From Rhodoferax sp. (GTDB lineage: Bacteria > Pseudomonadota > Gammaproteobacteria > Burkholderiales > Burkholderiaceae_C), in the NCBI GenBank assembly GCA_028711355.1, contig JAQTSL010000004.1, forward strand, positions 1 through 31,160: 31,160 nucleotides of DNA, given 5' to 3'. The number at the start of each line of letters is the position of its first letter. Position 1 is the first letter of the stretch. Shown piece after piece: positions 15,333 through 23,364 of the stretch. The notes under the pieces were generated by a model. It worked only from the letters and a program-made list of their open reading frames with translations. It ran no database searches and was not told the origin of the DNA. The position numbers were made by a program, and so were the translations under genes.

Positions 15333-15782
15333 ATGTCTGCAAGCCCCTACCCTAACGCTCCCCCAGCGGGCGCGCAAAACACCGCCGCGCATCCCAAGCT
15401 GGCGCTGCCACTGGACGAAAAATTGGTGCTCAAGGTGATCCCGATGCCGCGCGATGTGAACGCCAACGGTGACATTTTTGGCGGCTGGGTGATGGCACAG
15501 GTGGACTTGGCCGGCGCAGTGATCGCATCACCCTACGCGGGCGGACGCATGGCCACCGTGGCGGTCAACGAATTCATCTTCAAACAACCGGTGCGGGTCG
15601 GCGACATTTTGAGCTTTTACGGCAAGCTGGTGCGCATTGGCCGAACCTCGATCACCGTCAAGATCGAGGTCTATGCCGAGCACTTTAGCGCGCAGGGCGA
15701 TTTCACCAAGGTAACCGAAGCGCTGCTGACCTATGTGGCGATCGACGATACCGGCAAGCCGCGCGTGGTACCGCAAGGCTGA
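15333..15782 (+). CDS. yciA: Acyl-CoA thioesterase, YciA type (hotdog fold)
   Basis: Hydrolyses acyl-CoA to free acid and CoA in the cytoplasm. The 149-aa product has the 4HBT core: MPRDVNANGDIFGGWVMAQVD (key NGDIFGGW) followed by AGAVIA, then VGDILSFYGKLVRIGRTSITVKIEV and the end TEALLTYVAIDDTGKPR. This closely follows E. coli YciA. The ATG at 15333 is chosen because GAGG lies 9 bp before it; an ATG at 15303 would add ten residues. It is divergent from the ABC exporter, with 48 bp between the chosen starts. Confidence 0.88.
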   Translation: MSASPYPNAPPAGAQNTAAHPKLALPLDEKLVLKVIPMPRDVNANGDIFGGWVMAQVDLAGAVIASPYAGGRMATVAVNEFIFKQPVRVGDILSFYGKLVRIGRTSITVKIEVYAEHFSAQGDFTKVTEALLTYVAIDDTGKPRVVPQG

Positions 15783-15808
15783 CGCCGATCAAACGGCGCG
15801 ACGGTTAT

Positions 15809-15928
15809 CGTGAAAGAACAGGATGTCATACCGGGCCACGACCCGGTATCCATGAATTTGGACGCACTGGAACAGCGGGTCGTGGACCGCTTGTGACAGC
15901 CATCTTTCATGCTTTGAGGTGGCTGCCA
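15809..15928 (+). repeat. Composite palindromic element, copy 1
   Basis: Begins with CGTGAAAGAACAGGATGTCAT, then a perfect hairpin ATACCGGG (15828-15835) / CCCGGTAT (15842-15849), then CCATGAATTTGG. A second hairpin AGCGG...CCGCT follows, then TGACAGC and ATGCTTTGAGGTGGCTGCC. The same order of blocks recurs at 30334-30443 and, reversed, at 23479-23599. It lies in the 322-bp gap between yciA and the aorC stop. That gap also holds a small hairpin GCCCAAT/ATTGGGC (15964-15987) and the inverted pair described next, and no gene. Confidence 0.65.
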
Positions 15929-15999
15929 GACCATGCAAGTTAACGTGAAACACCAAAAACGAAGCCCAATGAAGGTCGTTATTGGGCAGGCGGTAGCTG

Positions 16000-16079
16000 A
16001 ATGGGGGTCAGATCCCAATTCGGGCTCAAGTCTTCAAACCAGCCAACAATGCAGCACCGATTGGGCTCTGACCCCCATT
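16000..16079. repeat. Inverted pair of GGGGTCAGA repeats after aorC
   Basis: AATGGGGGTCAGATCCCAATT (16000-16020; key GGGGTCAGA) and the reverse-complement form ending TCTGACCCCCATT (16059-16079) face each other with about 38 bp between. They sit between the convergent ends of yciA and aorC and could act as a bidirectional terminator or 3' mRNA protector. Confidence 0.65.
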
Positions 16080-16104
16080 CTGCGGCTTGTACAGATTAGC
16101 TGAG

Positions 16105-17400
16105 TCAGCGCCGCCGCTCATCCTGCGCGCCCGACCACTCGCCCTGCCCCTGCGCGCTAGCCAGATAGGCTTGCATCAGCAGCGTAGGGTCTTGCAGCAG
16201 ACGGTCTTTCCAGTCGCCCAGCTTGACCTGGCCTTCGACCAGGCCGCGCATCACCCCCACGTGGTCAGTCCAACCCACGCTGTTGCAGCCCACCAGCACG
16301 TCGCCGCTGAACTGCAAGCTCAGGTGACGGCCCGCGGCCTTATCGGTCAGCTCAGCGTGTTCACCACCAGGCACCCCTTGCCATTCGCCAAAGCTGCTCG
16401 ATATCAGCCCCAAGGTGTCAAGCACGTTGATTTGCGTCACGCCTTTGAGCTCGGCGTGCGCGGCTCTGCCCCGCGCAAACGCCACCATGTTGGCGCCAGC
16501 AATGCGCGCTTGTTCAGCCGCATTGGGCTGGATCGCGCTGACGATCGCCTTGCCCGACACTTTGTCAAATGCCTCAGCACAGTCACCCGCCGCAAATACA
16601 CCGGGCACGTTGCTTTGCAGATGCTCGTCGGTCAGCACGCCCAGCAGGCAGGTAACGCCAGAGTTTTCCATGAAACCAATGGCCGGGCGCACCCCGGCAG
16701 CGCTGATGACCAGGTCGGCCTGCACGGTTTTGCCGTTGGAGAGCTTCACGGTAAGCGGCTTGCCCGGCTCGATGGATTCGACCTTGGTACTGGTGAACAC
16801 CTCGACACCCTTGGCATCGACCCAGTCGCGGATCATGCCGCCAGCGGTCGGGCCCATCATGCGCGGCACCATGCGGTCGCCCATCTCGACCACACTCAAC
16901 TTGACGCCGCGTGCGGCCAGCGCTTCCATGATGATGCAGCCAATGAAACCGGCACCGAGCTGCAGCACCCGTGCGCCGGGTTTGGCAAGCGCCATGATGG
17001 CCCGGGCGTCTGACAGTGTCCAGCAACGGTGCACACCTTCGGACTTGATGCCAGGAATGGGTGGGGTCACCGGGCGTGAACCGGTGGCCACCAGCAAGGT
17101 GTCGAACTGGACCGACTCGCCGCCATCAAGGACTACCTTTTTAGTAGCAACTTGCACTGATTGCACGTGGGCTACATGCACATTTATCTTCAGGTCGGCA
17201 AAGTGCGTCGGGCTTTTGCGCAGATAGGTTCCAGCCTCATTGATGTTGCCCATCAACAGGTACGGAATGGCCATGCGCGAGTAGGCCGGTTCGGGCTCGT
17301 CGCCGATGATCGTGATGGCATCCGTCGGGGCCAACTTGCGAATGGTCTCGGCGGCGATAACACCGGCTGGGCCGGCGCCGAGAATGACGTGGTGGTTCAT
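16105..17400 (-). CDS. aorC: FAD/NAD-dependent oxidoreductase, AorC subunit of aldehyde oxidoreductase
   Basis: 431-aa flavoprotein of the pyridine nucleotide-disulfide oxidoreductase fold (NirB/rubredoxin-reductase type). The FAD-binding GAGPAGVIAAE is at residues 8-18. The NAD-binding LQLGAGFIGCIIMEAL is near 147-162, and VFAAGDCAEA near 268-277 closes the FAD site. GGAGG lies 7 bp before the ATG. It follows the W-subunit gene on the same strand. In the AorABC enzyme of Aromatoleum the FAD subunit passes electrons between the Fe-S chain and NAD. The same role is inferred from gene order and fold. It could otherwise be a separate NADH oxidase-like protein, but the context makes AorC most likely. 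Confidence 0.85.
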   Translation of the reverse strand: MNHHVILGAGPAGVIAAETIRKLAPTDAITIIGDEPEPAYSRMAIPYLLMGNINEAGTYLRKSPTHFADLKINVHVAHVQSVQVATKKVVLDGGESVQFDTLLVATGSRPVTPPIPGIKSEGVHRCWTLSDARAIMALAKPGARVLQLGAGFIGCIIMEALAARGVKLSVVEMGDRMVPRMMGPTAGGMIRDWVDAKGVEVFTSTKVESIEPGKPLTVKLSNGKTVQADLVISAAGVRPAIGFMENSGVTCLLGVLTDEHLQSNVPGVFAAGDCAEAFDKVSGKAIVSAIQPNAAEQARIAGANMVAFARGRAAHAELKGVTQINVLDTLGLISSSFGEWQGVPGGEHAELTDKAAGRHLSLQFSGDVLVGCNSVGWTDHVGVMRGLVEGQVKLGDWKDRLLQDPTLLMQAYLASAQGQGEWSGAQDERRR

Positions 17401-17447
17401 GGTGATTCCTCCAGAAAAAAGCGGCTACCTGAGGAAATTGGAGGTCA

Positions 17448-17604
17448 AATTGGGGTCAGAGCACGCTTCGTTCGCTGCGCTCTCTACGGTGATCCGACCT
17501 CAAAAAACCTGCGTTATCTTGCACGGTCCGGTTTATCGGGGTCAGAGCACACGCCCTGCGGGCGGTGATCTGACCCCAATAAACCTGTTCTGACCCCAAT
17601 AATC
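17448..17604. repeat. Cluster of GGGGTCAGA hairpins between aorB and aorC
   Basis: Three units occupy most of the 204-bp gap. The first is GGGGTCAGAGCAC at 17452 with a degenerate partner ending at about 17506. The second is a strong hairpin GGGGTCAGAGCAC (17538-17550) / GTGATCTGACCCC (17565-17577) with a GC-rich inner stem. The third is a lone TGACCCCAAT (17591-17600) just before the aorB stop codon. They are read in the operon transcript between aorB and aorC. Confidence 0.75.
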
Positions 17605-19458
17605 CTAGAGGCTCAGGCGCTGTTTGGTCGCGGCGGTCGGGCGGCCTTCGGGGTCCCATCCGCGGGCTTCGTAGTACAACGGCAGCATGGTGGCGAGCTG
17701 GTTGAAGTTGCCTTTCATCGGGCCGGTCTTGCAGGCGCCTTCAGGCGTGGTCAAACGCGCGGGCAGGCTGTCGTCTTTGTTGGTAAAACCGGCGCGGTTG
17801 TTGAATTCGCGCTCCATGTTCCAGATGCGCTCGCCGATCAGGGCCAATTCTTCGACCGTATAGGCCGCGTCGCAGGCGCCCTGCATTTGCGGCGCCAGGT
17901 CTTGCAGGCCCCAGGCGAAGGTGGTGAAGATGCATAAGCCCGACGAGTCAAACGCTGCCGTGGCGTCCTGGAACGCTTTGACCAGTTCTGGCTTGCCCTG
18001 CGATTCTGCCGGGTCAGTCTTGACCGGGATGCCGAGAATTTCAGAGGCAATGGTGTAGCCGCGCAGGTGACAGCCGCCACGGTTGCTGGTGGCATAAGCC
18101 AGGCCAATGCCCTGGATGGCCCGGCCGTCGTAGGCCGGGAATTCCTGGCCCTTGCTGGACATACTGAGTTCGGGGTGGCCGTACTTGGCAGTCAGGCGTT
18201 TGGAGCCCTGACCAATTTCCTTGCCAAAGCCACGGCCGTTGACGGTTGCTTCGGCCAAGAAGGCCAGCGCATGGGCCGAACCAAACGGGGCTTCAATGCC
18301 GATTTGCTCTTTGCTCAGCACGCCCATGCCGTAGAGCTCCATCACCGCACCGACGGTGGCGCCAAAGCTGATCGGGTCGATGCCTTCTTCGTTGCACAGC
18401 AAGTTGGCGTATTGCAGGCATTCGAGGTCGCTCACACCATTGGCGGCACCCAGCGCCCAGGCGGCTTCGTATTCCAGGCCGCCGTTGGCACCGCGGTACT
18501 GCGGCTTGTTTTCAATGGTGAAGTGGCCTTCGTCCATCTTGCTGATGCGCCCACAGGCGATGGTGCAGCCAAAGCAGGCCTGGTTGGTGACCAGGTGTTT
18601 TTTGCCGTCGGTCTTGCGTGGCGCAGCCATGGCTTCGGCGCCGATGTCCTTGGCACCTTCAAACTGGTTGTCAATGTGGTTGCGCGTGGGCAGGCCACCG
18701 ACTTCGTTGATCACGCTCATCAGCACTTGGGTGCCCATGGCGGGCAGGCCGGTGCCGGTGACGCCGTTGTCGGCCAACACCTTCTTGGCGGCTTTGGTGG
18801 CGGCCATGAAGGCTTTGGGGTCGCGGATGTTGCCCACGCCCTTGGTGCCGCGCACGGCAATGGCCTTGAGGTTTTTGCTGCCCATTACCGCGCCGACACC
18901 GGAGCGACCGGCGGCACGGTGCAGGTCGTTCACCACAGCGGCAAACAGCACACCGTTTTCACCGGCCTTGCCAATGCTGGAGACGCGGGCCAGCGGGTCT
19001 TGCAGGCCCGTTTTGATGATTTCTTCGGTCTGCCAGACGCTCTTGCCCCACAGGTGGGCGGCATCACGCAATTCAGCCACGTCGTCGTTGATGACCAGAT
19101 AGACCGGTTTGGCCGATTTGCCTTCAAAGATGACCATGTCCCAACCGGCCATCTTCAGTTCGGCACCCCAGTAGCCGCCCGAGTTGGAGCAAGCGACTGC
19201 GCCAGTCAGCGGGCCTTTGGTGATAACGGTGTAGCGCCCACCCGTGCTGGCCATGGTGCCGGTCAGCGGGCCAGTGGACCAGATGATTTTGTTGTCTGGC
19301 GACAGGGGATCAACCTTGGCATCGACTTCTTCGACCAGGTATTTGGTGCCCAGCCCGCGCGAGCCAATGTAGGCGCGCGCCCAGTCCATGTTGAGGGGTT
19401 CAGATTTGACGGTGCCTGCGGTGAGGTTAACGCGAAGGATTTTTCCAGCCCATGACAT
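17605..19458 (-). CDS. aorB: Tungsten-dependent aldehyde ferredoxin oxidoreductase, AorB subunit
   Basis: 617-aa catalytic subunit of the W-bispyranopterin AOR family, oxidising aldehydes to acids and, with a strong reductant, possibly the reverse. The N-terminal domain reads WAGKILRVNLT, YIGSRGLGTKYL and GPLTG...GGYWGAELK. The cofactor-binding RAAGRSGVGAVMGSKNLKAI lies near 181-200 (key GRSGVGAVMGSKNLKA). The single [4Fe-4S] cluster ligands are Cys295, Cys298, Cys302 and Cys509, matching the CxxCxxxC plus distal Cys of the Pyrococcus enzyme. AGGAG precedes the ATG at 19458. It is flanked by the Fe-S subunit upstream and the FAD subunit downstream, the order of aorABC in Aromatoleum. No tungstate transporter or pterin-maturation gene is visible nearby. 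Confidence 0.95.
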   Translation of the reverse strand: MSWAGKILRVNLTAGTVKSEPLNMDWARAYIGSRGLGTKYLVEEVDAKVDPLSPDNKIIWSTGPLTGTMASTGGRYTVITKGPLTGAVACSNSGGYWGAELKMAGWDMVIFEGKSAKPVYLVINDDVAELRDAAHLWGKSVWQTEEIIKTGLQDPLARVSSIGKAGENGVLFAAVVNDLHRAAGRSGVGAVMGSKNLKAIAVRGTKGVGNIRDPKAFMAATKAAKKVLADNGVTGTGLPAMGTQVLMSVINEVGGLPTRNHIDNQFEGAKDIGAEAMAAPRKTDGKKHLVTNQACFGCTIACGRISKMDEGHFTIENKPQYRGANGGLEYEAAWALGAANGVSDLECLQYANLLCNEEGIDPISFGATVGAVMELYGMGVLSKEQIGIEAPFGSAHALAFLAEATVNGRGFGKEIGQGSKRLTAKYGHPELSMSSKGQEFPAYDGRAIQGIGLAYATSNRGGCHLRGYTIASEILGIPVKTDPAESQGKPELVKAFQDATAAFDSSGLCIFTTFAWGLQDLAPQMQGACDAAYTVEELALIGERIWNMEREFNNRAGFTNKDDSLPARLTTPEGACKTGPMKGNFNQLATMLPLYYEARGWDPEGRPTAATKQRLSL

Positions 19459-19479
19459 GATGTGTTCTCCTGAAGTGTT

Positions 19480-19518
19480 GGGGTCAGAGCACATTTGCTG
19501 CGCAAAGTGGTCTGACCC
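19480..19518. repeat. GGGGTCAGA hairpin between aorA and aorB
   Basis: GGGGTCAGAGCACATTTGC (19480-19498) pairs imperfectly with GCGCAAAGTGGTCTGACCC (19500-19518), leaving almost no loop. It fills most of the 69-bp gap between the aorA stop and the aorB ribosome binding site, and belongs to the same family as the 17448-17604 units. Confidence 0.7.
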
Positions 19519-19527
19519 ACAAGATAT

Positions 19528-20004
19528 TTAAATTGCTGTAGGTTGATTGCCAAGCTTGTCAGCCCACTGCTGCATCTTGCCCAGGCCAGTCCAGTTGGCG
19601 TCGATGAAGGTGATGGCGCCGGTCGGGCAGGCGTCGGCGCAAGCGGGCTCGCCGCCGCACAGGTCGCACTTTTGCACCTTGCCAGTTTCTTGCACGTAGT
19701 TGATGGTGCCAAACGGGCAGGCGATGGTGCAGACTTTGCAGCCGACGCAGGTCGTTTCGTTAACCACTTTCGCACCAGTCAGTTTATCGACCGTGATGGC
19801 TTCTACCGGGCAGGCATGCAGGCACCAGGCTTGGTCGCACTGGGTGCAGGTGTAAGGCACTTTTTTACCGGTGTGGTGAAAGTTGAATACCTTGATGCGT
19901 GATTTGGCGGTGGCGAAGGTGCCGTAGTTCTCAAAAGAACAGGCCATTTCGCACTGCAGACAGCCGGTGCATTTGTCTGCGTTGATGTGCAACACCTTTT
20001 GCAT
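19528..20004 (-). CDS. aorA: Four-cluster ferredoxin subunit of aldehyde oxidoreductase, AorA
   Basis: 158-aa polyferredoxin of the HycB/DmsB-like type. Sixteen cysteines fall in four groups: 12/15/18/22, 53/56/61/65, 86/89/92/96 and 113/116/122/126, giving four [4Fe-4S] clusters. AGGAG lies before the ATG at 20004; an upstream frame extension lacks conservation. As first gene of aorABC it should pass electrons between the tungsten subunit and the FAD subunit. In Aromatoleum, AorA is reported to polymerise into an electron-conducting filament carrying AorB. The C-terminal helix-like tail (about 138-158) could serve assembly, which is inference. Confidence 0.92.
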   Translation of the reverse strand: MQKVLHINADKCTGCLQCEMACSFENYGTFATAKSRIKVFNFHHTGKKVPYTCTQCDQAWCLHACPVEAITVDKLTGAKVVNETTCVGCKVCTIACPFGTINYVQETGKVQKCDLCGGEPACADACPTGAITFIDANWTGLGKMQQWADKLGNQPTAI

Positions 20005-20107
20005 ATGTGTGTCTCCTGTGGGTTGGTGAATGAACCAAAGCGAACAGCACCTATGCAATGCCGTTCTTATGAAATTGAATACATAGCGATTGTTCGGTTT
20101 TCGACCA

Positions 20108-20130
20108 CGTTAAAACCTAGGACTAACCCT
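20108..20130 (-). promoter_or_regulatory. Possible regulator site upstream of aorA
   Basis: On the minus strand GGGTTAGTCCTAGGTTTTA matches the core GGGT-N4-CCTAG-N-T-N-TT of the 32-bp sequences at 23313-23344 and 26465-26496. It lies 104-126 bp upstream of the aorA start. The 213-bp gap between the dctM stop and aorA also holds a hairpin GTCAGGACGC/GCGCCCTGAC (20173-20202, one mismatch), which may end the dctPQM transcript, and nothing else clear. Confidence 0.4.
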
Positions 20131-20217
20131 GATGGCAACCCGGTTTTGTCAGGAAATTCTCATATTGAGACGGTCAGGACGCTCCAGGCAGGGCGCCCTG
20201 ACGCAGTTACGCTTGGG

Positions 20218-21501
20218 CTACATCATCCCCATCGTCTTGGGCAGCCAGATGCTCAAAGGCGGGTAGTAGGTGACCAGCGCCAAAAAGACCAGCATGGTCA
20301 GCAGCCATGGCCAGACGGCAATGGCCATTTCGGTCAGGCCCAGTTTGGCCACCCCGCTGGCCACGTACAGGTTCAGCCCCACTGGTGGCGTGATCATGCC
20401 GATTTCCATGTTCACTGTGATCAAGATGCCAAAGTGCACTGGGTCAATGCCTAGCTTCATGGCGATCGGGAACAAGATTGGCGCGGTGATCAGGATAATC
20501 GACGACGGCTCCATAAAGCTGCCCATGACCAGCAGCAGCACGTTCACAGCCAGCAAGAAACTTACCTGCCCCAGGCCCATGGCCAGCAACCATTCAGAGA
20601 TGGCTTGCGGAATGTTTTCATGGGTCAGCAGAAAAGAGAACAACACCGCGTTGGTAATGATGTACAGCAACATGGCACTCATGTTGGCAGACGACAGCAG
20701 CACCTTGGGCACGTCCTTCAGACCCATGTCCTTGTAGATGAAAACCGCGACAAAGAAGGCATAGACCGCGCTCATGGCGGCCGCTTCGGTGGGTGTGAAG
20801 ATGCCGCTGTAAATACCGCCCATCACCACAACGATCAGCGCCAGGCCCCAGAACGATTCACGAAACGCCGTCCAGCGCTCGCCCCAACTGGCGCGGCGCT
20901 CCTTCGGGTAGCCATTTTTCCAGGCGCGGTAAAAGGTGGTGAACAGCAGCATCGCCGCCAGCACCAGTCCCGGCATGACCCCGGCCATGAACAGCGCGCC
21001 AATGCTGCTGTTGGTGGACACGGCGTACATCACCATCACAATCGACGGCGGAATCAAAATGCCCAAGCCGCCCGCTGATGCCACAATGCCAGCGCCAAAA
21101 CGCGCCGGGTAACCGGCTTTGACCATGGCCGGAATCAGGATCGAGCCGATGGCCACCACCGTCGCCGGGCTGGAGCCCGACACGGCGGCAAACAGCGCAC
21201 ACGCTACCACCGCGCCCAGGCCCAGGCCACCGGGCCAATGACCCACCAACGACGTGGCAAAACGGATCATGCGTTTGGCGACGCCGCCATGCGTCAGGAA
21301 ATTGCCCGCCAGAATAAAGAACGGGATCGCCATGATCTCGAACTTCTCGATGCCGGTAAACAGCTTCATGGCCACCGATTCAATCGGCACCTCGGTCATA
21401 AAGAACAAAAAGGAAAGAACCGTCAGACCGAGCGAAATCGACACCGGCATACCGGTCAGCATCAGCACCGTCAGCAGGACAAAAATGATGCCACCGTTCA
21501 T
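20218..21501 (-). CDS. dctM: TRAP transporter large permease, DctM
   Basis: 427-aa inner-membrane permease of the tripartite ATP-independent periplasmic family, the ion-coupled transport subunit. About twelve hydrophobic segments are visible. Family motifs include AIPFFILAGNFLTHGGVAKR, ALFAAVSGSSPATVVAIGSI, ILIPPSIVMVMYAVSTNSS, GIFTPTEAAAMSAVYAF and MITPPVGLNLYVASG (each quoted in its conserved core). It overlaps dctQ by 4 bp (ATGA), so translation is coupled. It works with the DctQ and DctP proteins encoded just upstream. Confidence 0.96.
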   Translation of the reverse strand: MNGGIIFVLLTVLMLTGMPVSISLGLTVLSFLFFMTEVPIESVAMKLFTGIEKFEIMAIPFFILAGNFLTHGGVAKRMIRFATSLVGHWPGGLGLGAVVACALFAAVSGSSPATVVAIGSILIPAMVKAGYPARFGAGIVASAGGLGILIPPSIVMVMYAVSTNSSIGALFMAGVMPGLVLAAMLLFTTFYRAWKNGYPKERRASWGERWTAFRESFWGLALIVVVMGGIYSGIFTPTEAAAMSAVYAFFVAVFIYKDMGLKDVPKVLLSSANMSAMLLYIITNAVLFSFLLTHENIPQAISEWLLAMGLGQVSFLLAVNVLLLVMGSFMEPSSIILITAPILFPIAMKLGIDPVHFGILITVNMEIGMITPPVGLNLYVASGVAKLGLTEMAIAVWPWLLTMLVFLALVTYYPPLSIWLPKTMGMM

Positions 21502-22139
21502 GATGCGGCTCCTGGGGTCTTGAGGGTCAGTGGGGCGGGGGCAGGCACTTCAACTTCTTCAATGCCATCAACGTGTCCGTGGTCGTGGTGCGGTAGTTCA
21601 CCCGAGCGGATGAAATTGCGCAGCACCTGCAAAAAGCGGAAACACATCAGGTAAGAGCCAAAAGGCACGGCGCAATAGACCTTCCAGGTCGACACCTCCA
21701 GATCGGGGGTGGTCGGGCCTTCGTACATCCCTTCCAGCGACAGGCCGACCCAGTTGTAGATGGCGTAATGGGCGCCGTTTTCCCAGACAAACACGGCACC
21801 CAGCGTGCCAACGATGCTGGTAAACAGGGCGCCGGCCAGCAAGCCAATGATGATCAATTTTTTGCGGTAGGCATCATTCAATTGATTGATCAGCACGTCC
21901 ACACCCACATGGATGCCGGTGCGCACGCCGTAGGCAGCGCCAAACTTGGCCATCCAGACAAACATGATGATGGTGAGCTCCTGCGCCCAACCAAAATCCA
22001 GCGTCAACAACCAGTCTTGCAAGCCGGGCACCGGCAAGCCAGAGGCGTAGCGGTGCAGTACCGCCACAAAAATGATCAGGGTGGCCGCTGCAATCAGGAA
22101 AGTGATGATCCACTCTTCCAGGTGATCGAGTATTTTCAT
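21498..22139 (-). CDS. dctQ: TRAP transporter small permease, DctQ
   Basis: 213-aa membrane protein with four hydrophobic segments (starting near residues 10, 55, 95 and 140). It is longer than the usual 160-190 residues because of a charged C-terminal tail with HHDHGHVDG and Pro/Ala-rich end. FVWMAKFGAAYGVRTGIHVGVD is the conserved middle (core YGVRTGIHVGVD). It overlaps dctM by 4 bp. The gap to dctP1 is 107 bp and contains a hairpin. Confidence 0.93.
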   Translation of the reverse strand: MKILDHLEEWIITFLIAAATLIIFVAVLHRYASGLPVPGLQDWLLTLDFGWAQELTIIMFVWMAKFGAAYGVRTGIHVGVDVLINQLNDAYRKKLIIIGLLAGALFTSIVGTLGAVFVWENGAHYAIYNWVGLSLEGMYEGPTTPDLEVSTWKVYCAVPFGSYLMCFRFLQVLRNFIRSGELPHHDHGHVDGIEEVEVPAPAPLTLKTPGAAS

Positions 22140-22152
22140 GGCGAACTGCTTC

Positions 22153-22200
22153 TCAATTTATAGTATCAAGCGCTTGTCAAACGTGCGCTAGAGCTTAAAA
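22153..22200. repeat. Dispersed CGCTAG-type repeat in the dctP-dctQ gap
   Basis: TATCAAGCGCTTG, a short AT-rich centre, then GTGCGCTAGAGCTTAAAAAT. The inverted AGCGC/GCGCT halves and the flanks resemble the repeat inside uvrD at 1340-1384 and an intergenic repeat remembered from Comamonadaceae. Confidence 0.45.
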
Positions 22201-22201
22201 A

Positions 22202-22232
22202 TACCCCAGCCCAGAGCAGCCGGACTGGGGTA
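22202..22232 (-). terminator. Hairpin between dctP1 and dctQ
   Basis: TACCCCAGCCC (22202-22212) and GGACTGGGGTA (22222-22232) form an 11-bp stem with one mismatch. It lies 14 bp after the dctP1 stop without a strong T run. It may protect the dctP message or cause partial termination, giving more binding protein than permease. Confidence 0.5.
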
Positions 22233-22246
22233 CCAGCAAAGCCGGA

Positions 22247-23242
22247 TTACAGCTTGCTGGGGTCAAAGCCCGTGGCTTGATAAACGCTGTCGATGGTTTC
22301 CTTGCCAATGCGCGATTCCATCTCTTTGTGCACCTTGACCATGGCCTTTTTCAGCGCCATGCGTTCGGCTGCCGTGGGGGTATAGACCGTAGTCTTGCCA
22401 GAGGCACGCACAGCGGCGATGGCGTCGTCATTTTTGGACTTGGCAATCTTGTTGGCGTACACGGTGGCTTCCACCATGGCTTTTTCCAGTTGGCCGCGCA
22501 CGTCAGCAGGCAGACCGTCCCAGAACTTCTTGTTGGTGATGACGGCATAACCCAGGTAACCGTGGTCGGTCAGCGTCACGTGCTTTTGCACTTCGTGCAT
22601 CTTCTGGGTATAAAGATTGGAGTGCGGGTTTTCAGTGCCATCGACCACACCGGTTTGCAGGGCTTGATAGACCTCAGAGAACGCCATCACCTGTGGCAGC
22701 GCGCCGACCGAGCGCATTTGCGATTCAAGCACCTTGGAGCCCTGGATCCGCATCTTCAGACCTTTAAAGTCTTCCGGGTTTTTGAGCGGCTTGTTTGCCG
22801 AGAACGACTTGAAGCCGTTGTCCCAGTAGGCCAGGCCAGTGATGCCCTTGGTTGACAGCTTGTCAAACAGTTTTTTGCCGACCGCACCGGTGGTGACTTT
22901 GTGCAGTTCAGCGTCATTGTCAAAAATGAACGGCAGGTCAAACACTTCAAAGTCGCGTACACCCAAGGGCCCAAACTTAGCCAGCGATGGTGCCAGCATT
23001 TGCACCGCGCCGATTTGCAGCGCTTCCATTTCTTCCTTGTCCTTGTACAGGGTGCTGTTGGCGTAGACCTCGACCTTGACCTTGCCGCCGGTCAGTTCAT
23101 TGGCACGTTTGGCAAAAAACTCAGCCGCTTGACCCTTGGGTGTGTCGGTCGCCACGACGTGGCTGAACTTGATGATGGTTTGCGCGCTGGCGCTCAAACC
23201 GACGGCGAGCAGGGCAGCGGCCAAGATGTATTTCAATTTCAT
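22247..23242 (-). CDS. dctP: TRAP transporter substrate-binding protein, DctP (copy 1)
   Basis: 331-aa periplasmic binding protein of the DctP family. A clear Sec signal peptide ends at ASA (residue 20). Family features are IIKFSHVVATDTPKGQAA, LAPSLAKFGPLGV and FDLPFIF. The carboxylate-clamping Arg165 lies in GLKMRIQGS, followed by GVVDGTENPHSNLY and LTDHGYLGY. GAGGAG lies 7 bp before the ATG. It is first in dctPQM and is the cognate receptor. DctP proteins of this clade bind C4-dicarboxylates or other organic acids; the exact ligand is unknown. A 32-bp sequence upstream is shared with the chemoreceptor gene. Confidence 0.95.
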   Translation of the reverse strand: MKLKYILAAALLAVGLSASAQTIIKFSHVVATDTPKGQAAEFFAKRANELTGGKVKVEVYANSTLYKDKEEMEALQIGAVQMLAPSLAKFGPLGVRDFEVFDLPFIFDNDAELHKVTTGAVGKKLFDKLSTKGITGLAYWDNGFKSFSANKPLKNPEDFKGLKMRIQGSKVLESQMRSVGALPQVMAFSEVYQALQTGVVDGTENPHSNLYTQKMHEVQKHVTLTDHGYLGYAVITNKKFWDGLPADVRGQLEKAMVEATVYANKIAKSKNDDAIAAVRASGKTTVYTPTAAERMALKKAMVKVHKEMESRIGKETIDSVYQATGFDPSKL

Positions 23243-23312
23243 GGAAATCTCCTCAAAAAATTAGAGTTAAAAAACGAAGCAGGCGAAGGTTACCGGCGAA
23301 GCAGTGTCAAGG

Positions 23313-23344
23313 CAACTGTGGCGTTCAACAGCTAGGGTTTACCC
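23313..23344 (-). promoter_or_regulatory. Candidate response-regulator site upstream of dctP1
   Basis: On the minus strand it reads GGGTAAACCCTAGCTG followed by TTGAACGCCACAGTTG. The same 32 bp occurs upstream of the chemoreceptor gene (26465-26496) with one difference. GGGTAAACCC forms a dyad and CTGT...ACAG an inverted pair. A TTGACA lies just downstream (23305-23310). It is 71-102 bp before the dctP1 start. Confidence 0.55.
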
Positions 23345-23364
23345 GGATTAGTAAGAATTTGGGG

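Noticed and set aside
15783..16104. Possible CRISPR-like repeats in the yciA-aorC gap
   Set aside because: The repeats are inverted palindromes of unequal spacing, not direct repeats with uniform spacers, and no cas gene is present.
18067..19455. Long open frame (462 codons) on the plus strand opposite aorB
   Set aside because: It is antisense to a gene with firm family motifs and has the repetitive Gly/Ala/Val/His composition of a high-GC shadow frame, with no ribosome binding site.
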